Made by a program: the position numbers and the translations under genes. This document shows positions 43,290 to 51,407 of a stretch of 64,000 nucleotides of DNA, in pieces. How positions within the stretch are numbered: the first letter of the stretch is position 1; each line of letters begins with the position of its first letter. The DNA comes from RYN-230 sp963770545 (GTDB lineage Bacteria > Actinomycetota > Actinomycetes > Streptosporangiales > Streptosporangiaceae): contig CAVYQF010000020.1 of assembly GCA_963770545.1 (NCBI GenBank), forward strand, positions 22,450-86,449. Reading direction: 5' to 3'. The notes under the pieces are model-generated. The model saw only the letters and a program-made list of their open reading frames with translations. It was not told the origin of the DNA and made no database searches.

Positions 43290-44701
43290 GACTGGGCCTC
43301 TGCGGCCTGCTGGCGCCGGGCCCGGGCGTTCTTCCACAGCATGGCGTAGGAGAGCATCAGGAAGCCGAGCGGTGCCCCTGTCGCGGTGTAGGAGAACATG
43401 AAGATGAACATCAGGAGCACGACCAGCACGCCGGCCAGCCCGTAGGGCGATCTATCTCGCCAGTACCGGCCGACTCCGTAGGCGAAGAAGCCGAGGTACA
43501 GCCCGGCCCCCAGGAAGCCATTGCAGATGAAGAGCAGCCACAACTGCCCGTTCCCGCCAATAGTGCCGTTGCCGCAGGTCGGGCACTTAGCCGAGCGGCC
43601 GACTGTGACCGATTGCACGCTGCCCTGCTGGTGGCGCGTGTCGCCGAAGCCCACGAGCGGGGACGCCACCGCGTCCTGCGTGGCCGTGGCGGCCAGTGAC
43701 CCGCGCCGCGAATCACTGGCCCCGTTGGCGAGCCGCGCGCCGATCATGCCCTGCAGCGGGGTCGCCCCGATCAGCACACCCACGATGACCAGTCCCGCGA
43801 TGAGCCCGCCGAGCACGGCCAGACGGCCCGTCGCGGCCAGGCGGACGGCGATGTAGACGACGGCGAAGATGAGCCCGATCCACAGCCCGCGGTTCAGGGA
43901 GTAGATGATGGGCACCATCGCGATCGTGAGGCCCGCGCCGGCGATCAGCCGCTGCCTGCGTGTTCCATGGCACCACCACTGCGCGATCAGCCAGGGCAGC
44001 AGCAGGGCCAGGCAGTTTCCCCAGTTGTTCGTGTAGGCGAACGGGGCGTCGGGCCGCCCGGAGGAACCCAGCACGCTCTGCAGCTGGGCGAACGCCGGAT
44101 GCAGCTGCGCCTGCAGGACCTGGTTGCCGGCCTGCAGGCGGTGCGGGACGATCGCGGCGAGCGGTGCGGTGAAGTGCAGGTGGGAGAAGAAGACGCCCAG
44201 CAGGCCGCCGGCGATGGTGTACAGCCCCACCAGCCCGAGCAGCCAGGCCAGCCGCTTGCGGGGCAGTTCCCGCTCGGTCAGGTTCCCGACGAACAGCAGC
44301 ATGGCCGTGACGGCCAGGTAGCCCACGATGCGCACGCCGTAGGAGATGACCCGGTTCGAGATCGGGCTGGCCAGCGTCCCGGGGGCGATGGCCGAGAGCG
44401 CGGCCACGCCCACTACCGCCACCAACAGGAAGAGCAGCCAGAGCGCGAAGCCCGGGGGCACCCGGATCTTGCGGTTCCCGGACGCACTCCAGGCGTAGAG
44501 CCGGGCGGCCATCGGGATGGCCAGCAGGATCCATATGTAGTCGCCGAAACCCAGCGCCCACCAGAGCGGAAATCCGGCCAGCAGGGCCGTCACCGGCCAC
44601 GCGGGGTGGCGGGCCAGCCAGCTCGTCCGGGCCGGCTCCGGCCGGACCGGCTCCGGGAACTCGGGAACCTCTGGGCGGGCCAGGACCGCGGTCTGGGTCA
44701 T
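43286..44701 (-). CDS. O-antigen polymerase/ligase-like membrane protein (Wzy_C)
   Basis: The 471-residue protein has about 12 helices and a large outer loop (about 190-240 and 330-390) as in O-antigen ligase and Wzy polymerases. LNRGLWIGLIFAVVYIAVRLAA holds the conserved Arg next to the Wzy_C domain, and ASPLVGFGDTRHQ matches the conserved P-GxG(T) segment before the His. A CPTCG pair lies in the outer loop. It would join repeat units of the polymer outside the membrane. ATG 44701 overlaps the stop of the DUF3048 gene. Confidence 0.88.
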   Translation of the reverse strand: MTQTAVLARPEVPEFPEPVRPEPARTSWLARHPAWPVTALLAGFPLWWALGFGDYIWILLAIPMAARLYAWSASGNRKIRVPPGFALWLLFLLVAVVGVAALSAIAPGTLASPISNRVISYGVRIVGYLAVTAMLLFVGNLTERELPRKRLAWLLGLVGLYTIAGGLLGVFFSHLHFTAPLAAIVPHRLQAGNQVLQAQLHPAFAQLQSVLGSSGRPDAPFAYTNNWGNCLALLLPWLIAQWWCHGTRRQRLIAGAGLTIAMVPIIYSLNRGLWIGLIFAVVYIAVRLAATGRLAVLGGLIAGLVIVGVLIGATPLQGMIGARLANGASDSRRGSLAATATQDAVASPLVGFGDTRHQQGSVQSVTVGRSAKCPTCGNGTIGGNGQLWLLFICNGFLGAGLYLGFFAYGVGRYWRDRSPYGLAGVLVVLLMFIFMFSYTATGAPLGFLMLSYAMLWKNARARRQQAAEAQS

Positions 44702-45864
44702 GACCGGCCCCCGGAGATCGCGGCCCGGGTGCCCGGCGGAGCCAGGATCACCCACGTGGTCCCGGGCTGGAAGCCGATCGGGGTATTTTTCGCGTCCAGG
44801 AAGGCCGTGACGTCGTGCAGCCCGGGCTTGGACCAGGTGCCCCAGACCGCCGTGCCACTGGCCGGCTGACCACTGGCCCGCTGACCACTGGCCCGCTGAC
44901 CACTGGCCGGCTGACCACTGGCCGGCTGACCACTGGCCGGCTGACCACTGGCCGCCGTCCCGCTGCTCCCGGCCGCGGCGCCAGTTCCCGACGCGATCAG
45001 CGCGGATCCCGAGCCGATGACCCGGGCGCTGGTCGTGGTGAGCCCGTACTTGCGGCTCAGGTACACGGTCTTGTAGGGAACGTCCTGCACCACGACGTTA
45101 GCGACGCGTTCGGGTGGTCCGCCGGCCGTCTGCCGCCAGCTGTGGGTCCGGGCCTCGAATGTCCAGACCTGCGTGGCCTGACCCGGGGCGGTGATGCGCA
45201 AGGTGGCGGCGCGCCGCGCACCGGTACTGGCGAAGCCCGGCGCATCTCCCACCGCGGAACCCTGGTAGGTGAACAGCTGGGGCGGCGCGGTACCCCGGGC
45301 CGCCGCCTGCCGGACCTGTCCCGTGGACACGGTCGGGCCCTGGGCGGCCGGGGCGTACAGCGAGGGATGGCTGGCGTAGCCCACGTCCACCACGCCCGAC
45401 GCATCCAGGACCCGGATGAACGATGGGGTCCCGCCGTCGTAGGCAATCAGCGGTTGCAGGACGGACAGCGCTTGCCCATCCATGGGCCGGGTCTGCCCGA
45501 CCGGGCCGACGGACCCGTCGGCCCGGGACTGGAATACTGCAACGTAGCGCGGTGGTGAGGTCAGTTCCTCGTAGACCACATCAGCCGAACCGAGGCCCTG
45601 CGGCTGGCTGCCGGACACTGGCACGGCCACCGCGGCCCGGCCCGCGGCCCGGGCCCCGCTGGCGGGTAGCCCGGTGAGCGGCGCCATCCACGTGCGTGGT
45701 GAATGCCCCGGCGAGGGACTGCCTGCCGCCGCGGGCGAATCGGTGCTCGCGGCGTGCTGCATGAGATCAGCGGGGCTCGCCGCACAGCCGGCGGCGAACA
45801 GGGTCACGGCCGCGGCCACGACCGGCACGGCCCCGCGTAGCGACTTCGCCCACTCCCGTGGCAT
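44698..45864 (-). CDS. DUF3048 (YerB-like) lipoprotein
   Basis: The signal peptide ends in a lipobox (LFAAGC), so the protein is tethered outside. PLTGLPASGARAAGRAAVAVPVSGSQPQGLGSADVVYEELTSPPRYVAVFQSRADGSVGPVGQTRPMDGQALSVLQPLIAYDGGTPSFIRVL and the DVPYKTVYLSRKYGL block are DUF3048 hallmarks. The function of YerB-like proteins is unknown, but they are cell-surface and wall-linked. Six 15-bp units give an ASGQP repeat in the C-terminal half. ATG 45864 shares its first base with the stop of the Wzz-like gene (TGATG). Confidence 0.85.
   Translation of the reverse strand: MPREWAKSLRGAVPVVAAAVTLFAAGCAASPADLMQHAASTDSPAAAGSPSPGHSPRTWMAPLTGLPASGARAAGRAAVAVPVSGSQPQGLGSADVVYEELTSPPRYVAVFQSRADGSVGPVGQTRPMDGQALSVLQPLIAYDGGTPSFIRVLDASGVVDVGYASHPSLYAPAAQGPTVSTGQVRQAAARGTAPPQLFTYQGSAVGDAPGFASTGARRAATLRITAPGQATQVWTFEARTHSWRQTAGGPPERVANVVVQDVPYKTVYLSRKYGLTTTSARVIGSGSALIASGTGAAAGSSGTAASGQPASGQPASGQPASGQRASGQRASGQPASGTAVWGTWSKPGLHDVTAFLDAKNTPIGFQPGTTWVILAPPGTRAAISGGRS
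44866..44955. repeat. Six 15-bp tandem units inside the DUF3048 gene
   Basis: CTGACCACTGGCCGG and its CCG/CGC variants occur six times from 44866 to 44955, with a degenerate extra copy just before. They encode GQPAS/GQRAS and keep the frame. Confidence 0.9.
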
Positions 45865-47570
45865 CAATCCGTCTCCGTCACGCCATCCGCAAGGTCGGCG
45901 CGCGCATGAACGGACACCGCGGCGTCATCTTCTGCCGCCTTGGGCTCATCAGGCCATGAGGGGCCGGTGTCGGGGGGCGCGGCCGCGGGGTCGGTCGCGG
46001 GCTGGCGCAGCCTGACCGACCCTGAGGGAGGCAGCTCGGGCTCACGGGCCAGCGGCGCGGGCACCCGGAGCCGGGGTACGGCGACCAGCCCGAGCACGGG
46101 GGCGCCCAGCCGTGTGATCCGCTGGACGGACTCTTCGACGTCTTCCCGCCTGGCGGCGGAGACCTCGACGGCCACCAGTGCGGTACCGCAGTACTCGGCC
46201 AGGGCGAGACTGTCCGGCCCGGCGCTGCCTGCCGGAGCTTCGACCACGGTGTAGTCGGCGTAGGCGCGCAACTGCTCGGCCAGGGCCCGCGCCTGCGTGT
46301 GGTGCAGGTCGTGCAGTTCCTCGGCCAGGACGACCAGCCGGAGCCCGGGGAACCCGGCCGGCTGGAGGGCGAGCGTGTCCACGGACAGATCTCCGGCCGC
46401 CAGTTCGGCCGCGGCCTGCAGGTCAAGACGGCGTGACTCGGGCACGCCCAGGAGTCCGGTGGTGCCCGACCCGCCCGCGCAGACCAAGATCACTGCCGGG
46501 TGTGTCCGGGTCAGCGCCACAGCCAGGTTCGCCGCGACCACCGAGGCGGCGGCACCGGCCGAAGCACCGGCCACCAGGACGAGTTCGTGGTCCTGGCTCA
46601 GCGATGCGGTCGTGGAGCGGGCCAGTTGACTGAAATCCTGTCCCGCCCGTGACCGGGGATCCGCCAGGGTCTGTCCGTGGAGATCTTTCGCGGACAGGGC
46701 GATCAGCGCGGGTACGCCGAGGTCCCCGAGGCTCTTGGGGTTCTTGATCCGCGTATCCCGCTTGTCCCAGGCGAACGCGATGACCAGGCCGATGAGCAGG
46801 CCGGCGAGCAGCCCGCTGGGCAGGATGAGCTTCTTCTTGGGGCTGCTGGGAACGGTCGGCGGCGTGGCCTTGGTGATGATCGACCCGCCGGAGGCCGCCG
46901 CCCCGGACGCGGACAGTGCGGCGGACTGATTGGCCAGCGCCCTCAGCTGGCTGGCCGCCGTCTGCAGCTGGGCCTGGGCACTGGCTCGCTGCGGGGAGTT
47001 CACCGGCAGCGACCGGCTCTGGATGCTCAGCTGCGCGGTCCGCTTCTCCAGCGCGGTCAGCTGGTCCCTGATCGACTTCAGCTCCGCGTTATCGGTATTC
47101 GTCGCGGTGGCCGTGCGGTTGGTCAGGTAGGCGTCGGCGAACGAGTTGGCGCAGGCGGCCGACTGCTGCGCCGACCGCGCCGTACAGCTGATCTGGAGCA
47201 CCGAGGAGTTCGCGGGCACGGCGACGGAGATGTTCTTCACCAGGTCCTGGGGTGTGAGCGACGAATGAAGGTCACTCGCGGCGATGGCAGCCACCGAACT
47301 CGACTGGACGATCTGCACTTCGGTGTCGAGGTTGACCGCACTATTGGTCCGTCCGCCCGCGACCGCTGCGCTGCCCTGATTCTGGCTGATCCCGGTCGCG
47401 GTGACGTTGACCGTGGCCGTCGCGGTGTATCCCTTGGGTGACCCGGCGATGTAGAGGCCAGCACCCAGAATGCCGACGCACGCCAGGACCAGGACGATCC
47501 ACCAGCGGCGGCGCAGCACTCCTAGATAGCCGGCGAACTCGAAGGAGTCAGCCTCCTGCGACATGCCCAT
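45864..47570 (-). CDS. Wzz-like chain-length protein with a degenerate BY-kinase domain
   Basis: The 568-residue protein has a Wzz domain (YLGVLRRRWWIVLVLACVGILGAGLYI, helix about 22-43; second helix about 250-270), a periplasmic coiled region (LKSIRDQLTALEKRTAQLSIQ) and a cytosolic kinase-like domain. Where bacterial tyrosine kinases have a Walker A loop with GK[S/T], this protein reads VLVAGASAGAAAS, with no lysine, and its tail has no tyrosine cluster. It is likely a structural, non-catalytic regulator of polymer length. GGGGAGGAG precedes ATG 47570. First gene of the leftward operon. Confidence 0.87.
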   Translation of the reverse strand: MGMSQEADSFEFAGYLGVLRRRWWIVLVLACVGILGAGLYIAGSPKGYTATATVNVTATGISQNQGSAAVAGGRTNSAVNLDTEVQIVQSSSVAAIAASDLHSSLTPQDLVKNISVAVPANSSVLQISCTARSAQQSAACANSFADAYLTNRTATATNTDNAELKSIRDQLTALEKRTAQLSIQSRSLPVNSPQRASAQAQLQTAASQLRALANQSAALSASGAAASGGSIITKATPPTVPSSPKKKLILPSGLLAGLLIGLVIAFAWDKRDTRIKNPKSLGDLGVPALIALSAKDLHGQTLADPRSRAGQDFSQLARSTTASLSQDHELVLVAGASAGAAASVVAANLAVALTRTHPAVILVCAGGSGTTGLLGVPESRRLDLQAAAELAAGDLSVDTLALQPAGFPGLRLVVLAEELHDLHHTQARALAEQLRAYADYTVVEAPAGSAGPDSLALAEYCGTALVAVEVSAARREDVEESVQRITRLGAPVLGLVAVPRLRVPAPLAREPELPPSGSVRLRQPATDPAAAPPDTGPSWPDEPKAAEDDAAVSVHARADLADGVTETD

Positions 47571-48395
47571 GCCCGGTACTCCTCCCCGTGTGCCCCCGGA
47601 GCAAGCGGATGAGCAGCGCCGCCAGTTCCCCGCTCGGTGACAAGTTAACTAACTGGGTGTGAACACACCCCGACAAGCAACTCAATCTACGGAGAATCGG
47701 CAAAGGTGTCTATAGCCGTATTGGTTAGCGGCCCTCACCCAAACAGGGGAGTTGGCCTCCGCAATCACCCGAATCCCGGGGATCCGGGGCCCGGGACCGG
47801 CTATCCCGGACTGGAATTCGCCCGTCGGCCGTATTCCTTGTGACCATCCGGGCTAACCCAGCAATTTGTGTATACGACTGATGACTAAGAGTTATAGGGT
47901 TAGGCAACTTTGCCACGGAGAGCATCGTAGTGCTCACAATTCGTGATTTAGAATCGCCCTCCTTCGTGACTGCAGTTATCCCAGGTCACGATGAGGCTCC
48001 AGAGCCGGCCACCCGGGCGATACGGCCTACCCCATGCCTCAGCCGCGGCGTAGCGGCCCCGCCGCCTGGTTAATTATTTTTAATACCCCTACTAATTCGA
48101 TCGGAATAATGTATTCCGGCTATCCGTGTTTCCCGGCCGCACCGATATCCCAGTTATATCTGGCCATCCGGCCGACTTTGCAGAACGAATCCGGCTGCCA
48201 CACGAACTGCCAGCGCTCGGCGGCTGGCTCATCCGTTTGCAGTAACGCCGCGAACTAGTGCTCAGCGATCCCTTATGCAGCCCGAGGTTTCTGACTTACG
48301 ATGACCTGCGTTGCGTAAATAGTCAGCTACCTCTGCATGTACGAGAGGTAAAAGCAGCGCGTGCTGCGAACCAGTGGGGTATCGGGGGTGGGGGT
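47571..48395. promoter_or_regulatory. 825-bp AT-rich divergent promoter region of the exopolysaccharide operons
   Basis: The stretch drives the Wzz-like operon leftward and the priming transferase rightward. It contains a palindrome GGGTGTG-AA-CACACCC (47655-47670), an AT-rich island with about 40 percent GC at 48061-48120 (TTAATTATTTTTAATACCCC) and GTTAACTAAC at 47644-47653. Frames at 47725-47937 and 48034-48258 lack family resemblance and ribosome sites and are not called. Xenogeneic-silencer (Lsr2-type) binding here is an inference from composition. Confidence 0.5.
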
Positions 48396-49871
48396 GTGTC
48401 TCGGTCGGTAGTCGCGGGTCGCCGCGGCCTGGCACCGACGGCTGGCTCCCTCAGAGCCCGGGCCGCATCGGTCTGGGTCAGCCGTTATCTCACCCTGGCG
48501 GCCACCGTCGATGTGGCTTGCGCCCTGCTGGCCGGGGCGGTGGCGTACGAGGTCCGGTACCACACCCGGATCGACCCGCCGGACCTGTACCTGGTCCTCA
48601 CGTTCGCCCTGCCGCTGCTCTGGTGGGCCGCGGTCGCGCTATCCGGCGGGTACGACAGCCGCATCGTGGGCACCGGGGCCGACGAGTTCCGCCGGATCCT
48701 GCGCGCGGGCGTGAGCCTGACGGCCTGTGTGGCGATCTTCTCCTACGCGGCGAAGCTGGACCTGGCCCGTGGCTATGTCGTGCTGGCCCTGCCCTCGCTG
48801 ACCGCTCTCGACATGCTCGCGCGGTACGCGCTCCGCAAGCGGCTGCACCGCCAGCGCCGCCTCGGGATCTGCACCCGCCGGGCCGTGGTGGTCGGTCCCG
48901 CGCGCACGGTGACAGAACTGATCACGGTGCTGGGCCGGGACAACGCACACGGCCTGTCCATCGTGGCCGCGTGCGTGCCCGGGGGCCGGCGGCGCCGGGC
49001 CGAGATCGCAGGTGTCCCGGTGTCTGGCGGGATGGACAGCGTGACCGCGGCGGTGCACCACTTCCGGGCCGACACGGTCGCCGTGGTGAACTGCGCCCAG
49101 ATGGACAGCGTCCGGCTCCGCGAACTCTCCTGGGCCCTGGAAGGGACCGGCACGGATCTGTGCGTGGCCCCGGCCCTGATCGACCTGGCCGGTCCGCGGA
49201 CCACGATCCGCCCGGTCGCCGGGCTCCCGCTGGTTCATCTGGAGCACGCCAATCTCACCGGGCCGCAGCGGATCGTGAAGGGGATATTCGACCGGACGCT
49301 GGCGGCATCGGCGCTGATCCTGCTTTCGCCGCTGCTGCTCGCGATCGCCTGCGCGATCCATTTCACCGACGGTGGCCCCGTCCTGTTCACCCACCTCCGG
49401 ATCGGCAAGGACGGCCGCCCGTTCCACGTGTACAAGTTCCGCAGCATGGTGGTCGACGCCGAGGCGCGGAAGGCCGATCTGGAAACCATCAACGAGGTGA
49501 ACGGGGTCCTGTTCAAGATTCGCCGCGATCCCCGGCTCACCCCGATGGGCGGGTGGCTGCGCCGCTGGTCCATCGACGAGGTTCCGCAGCTGCTCAACGT
49601 GCTGCGCGGGGAGATGTCGATGGTGGGCCCGCGCCCCTGGGCTGCTCTGCCGTACGAGAAGGCGGTCGGCGAGGAAGACCACGTGCCGCGCAGGCTGGCG
49701 GTCAAACCGGGCCTGACCGGCCTGTGGCAGGTCAGCGGGCGGGCCAACCTCCCCTGGGAGGAATCGGTCCGGCTGGACCTGCGCTACGTCGAGCACTGGT
49801 CACTGGCCCTGGACCTGCAGATCATGTGGAAGACCGCGCGGGCTGTCGTGCGCGGCACCGGTGCGTACTGA
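48396..49871 (+). CDS. Polyprenyl-phosphate hexose-1-phosphate transferase (priming)
   Basis: The 491-residue protein has four or five N-terminal membrane helices, a CoA-binding-like middle region (RRAVVVGPARTVTELITVLG) and a C-terminal bacterial sugar transferase domain from about residue 290: KGIFDRTLAASALILLSPLLLAIACAIHFTDGGPVLFTHLRIGKDGRPFHVYKFRSMVVDAE, SIDEVPQLLNVLRGEMSMVGPRP and KPGLTGLWQVSGR. It belongs to the WbaP/ExoY type that starts exopolysaccharide units on undecaprenyl phosphate. The GTG 48396 after GGGGGTGGGG gives the usual length; the frame remains open to 48258. Confidence 0.9.
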   Translation: MSRSVVAGRRGLAPTAGSLRARAASVWVSRYLTLAATVDVACALLAGAVAYEVRYHTRIDPPDLYLVLTFALPLLWWAAVALSGGYDSRIVGTGADEFRRILRAGVSLTACVAIFSYAAKLDLARGYVVLALPSLTALDMLARYALRKRLHRQRRLGICTRRAVVVGPARTVTELITVLGRDNAHGLSIVAACVPGGRRRRAEIAGVPVSGGMDSVTAAVHHFRADTVAVVNCAQMDSVRLRELSWALEGTGTDLCVAPALIDLAGPRTTIRPVAGLPLVHLEHANLTGPQRIVKGIFDRTLAASALILLSPLLLAIACAIHFTDGGPVLFTHLRIGKDGRPFHVYKFRSMVVDAEARKADLETINEVNGVLFKIRRDPRLTPMGGWLRRWSIDEVPQLLNVLRGEMSMVGPRPWAALPYEKAVGEEDHVPRRLAVKPGLTGLWQVSGRANLPWEESVRLDLRYVEHWSLALDLQIMWKTARAVVRGTGAY

Positions 49872-50661
49872 GCCGGGTGCGGCCCGTACCCGGGGCCGCA
49901 CCCGCCTGGCCGGACTCGATTTCGATGGCCTGACCGAGGCCCAGACGGTCGGGCACATCATCGGCGCCAGCCACCGCGGCGAGGGCGGCTGGGTCGCCAC
50001 TCCCAACATCGACATCTGCCGGCAGGCCCGCCTGGACCCGTCCCTGCGCCACCTGGTCGCGACCGCCTCGCTGGTCGTTCCCGACGGGATGCCGCTGGTG
50101 TGGGCCTCCCGGCTGGGCGGCCAGCCGCTGCCCGAGCGGGTGGCCGGTGGCTCGCTGATCTTCTCGCTGAGCGAGGCGGCGGCCCGGCAGGGGCTGTCGA
50201 TCTACCTGCTCGGCGGGGCGCCCGGAGTCCCGCAGCGAGCGGGGGAGGAGCTGAGCCGCCGCTTCCCGGGCCTCCGGATCGCAGGCACCGATTCCCCGCC
50301 GCTCGGATTCGACACCGACCCGCGGGCCATCGAGGGCGTCTGTGACCGGGTGACCGCGGCCACGCCGGACATCGTGTACGTAGGGCTCGGCTTTCCCAAG
50401 CAGGAGCGCCTCATCGCCAGCCTGATCCCGGCGTGCCCGCGGGCCTGGTTCATCGGCTGCGGCGCGGCGATCCCGTATGCGGCGAAGGCGCTGCCCCGGC
50501 CCCCAGCCTGGATGCGCCGGGCCGGGCTGGCGTGGCTCTTCCGGCTGCTGCACGAGCCGCGCCGGCTCTTCCGCCGCTACCTGGTCCATGATCTGCCCTT
50601 CGCCATCAGGGTGCTAACCTCAGCCGCGGCCGGGCGCCTGCGCCGGGTCAGTCGTGGTTAG
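49861..50661 (+). CDS. WecG/TagA/CpsF-family glycosyltransferase
   Basis: The 266-residue enzyme has the family blocks WVATPNIDICRQARLDPSLRHLVATASLVVPDGMPLVWASRLGGQPLPERVAGGSLI (Asn and Asp of the active site), YLLGGAPGVPQRAGEEL and DIVYVGLGFPKQERLIASL. It adds the second sugar (as ManNAc or similar) to the lipid-linked primer made by the preceding gene. GTG 49861 overlaps the end of that gene by 11 bp. Its end overlaps the convergent RNase H-like gene by 14 bp. Confidence 0.9.
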   Translation: MRTEPGAARTRGRTRLAGLDFDGLTEAQTVGHIIGASHRGEGGWVATPNIDICRQARLDPSLRHLVATASLVVPDGMPLVWASRLGGQPLPERVAGGSLIFSLSEAAARQGLSIYLLGGAPGVPQRAGEELSRRFPGLRIAGTDSPPLGFDTDPRAIEGVCDRVTAATPDIVYVGLGFPKQERLIASLIPACPRAWFIGCGAAIPYAAKALPRPPAWMRRAGLAWLFRLLHEPRRLFRRYLVHDLPFAIRVLTSAAAGRLRRVSRG

Positions 50662-51214
50662 GCTGCTCATGCCAGGAACGCAAGAACGCCTCAACCAGGC
50701 CCTCGGCCCGCGACCGGGTCTCGACGGCGGGCAGGCCGCGCTGCGCCAGGGAGGCCAGCGCGTCGGCGGCCTCGTTCAGCGGATGCCCCGTGTGCGAGTG
50801 CACATGCTGCAGCCTGATCTCCGGGTGCTGCGCCATGATCCCGGCCAGCCGGACCAGGGTGGGTGCCTTCTGCGGCCCGCGCCGCGGCAGCAGGCTGTAC
50901 CCGTCGGGCATCCGCTCGATCCGGCCTCGCTGCCAGGCGCGCAGGTACCGGATAGCAATCGTGCTGTCCAGCAGCAGTTCGGGCGGCCGCGGCTGCTCCG
51001 GGCCCTCCAGCAGCAGGGCGACCGCTCGCAGTTCGGCCACCAGAACCGCGGCGGGACCGCTCGGGTCGTGCCGGATCGCCGATCCCCACCGGCTCAGTCC
51101 CCACGAGCCGTTGGAGAGCACGCAGGCAATACCCGCGACGCCGCGCTTGTAGCTGGCGTCAGTGGCCGCGACCAGCGGGCGAACGCAGTCATATCCCTTG
51201 ACCTTGCCGTACAT
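50648..51214 (-). CDS. RNase H-like protein
   Basis: The 188-residue protein keeps the RNase H acidic core: PLVAATDASYK (Asp), VLVAELRAVALLLE (Glu), PPELLLDSTIAIRYL (Asp), and HVHSHTGHPLNEAADALASLA (His plus final Asp). It would cut RNA in RNA-DNA hybrids. It is read against the neighbouring genes, its stop overlapping the end of the WecG-like gene, and its presence in an exopolysaccharide locus has no obvious reason. Confidence 0.85.
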   Translation of the reverse strand: MYGKVKGYDCVRPLVAATDASYKRGVAGIACVLSNGSWGLSRWGSAIRHDPSGPAAVLVAELRAVALLLEGPEQPRPPELLLDSTIAIRYLRAWQRGRIERMPDGYSLLPRRGPQKAPTLVRLAGIMAQHPEIRLQHVHSHTGHPLNEAADALASLAQRGLPAVETRSRAEGLVEAFLRSWHEQPNHD

Positions 51215-51407
51215 GGGTGGCTAGCGACTCCGGCATTCGGTTCAGTACGTCTCCCAGCGCCAACCTTCCTTATCTTCACAGATGATCTTCCCGTCGTCGC
51301 CCGCGACGCCCCGCTTGCGCGGTCAGTGGCCTGTCGGCTGACCCCGGGAGGCGCAGTTGGCAAATGAGCGCGACCAGCCAATTCATGACACGTGATGTGG
51401 GGGGAAC

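Noticed and set aside
47725..48258. Two short frames (70 and 74 codons) in the divergent promoter region
   Set aside because: Low GC at codon third positions, no ribosome site, no family; the region is better explained as promoter DNA.
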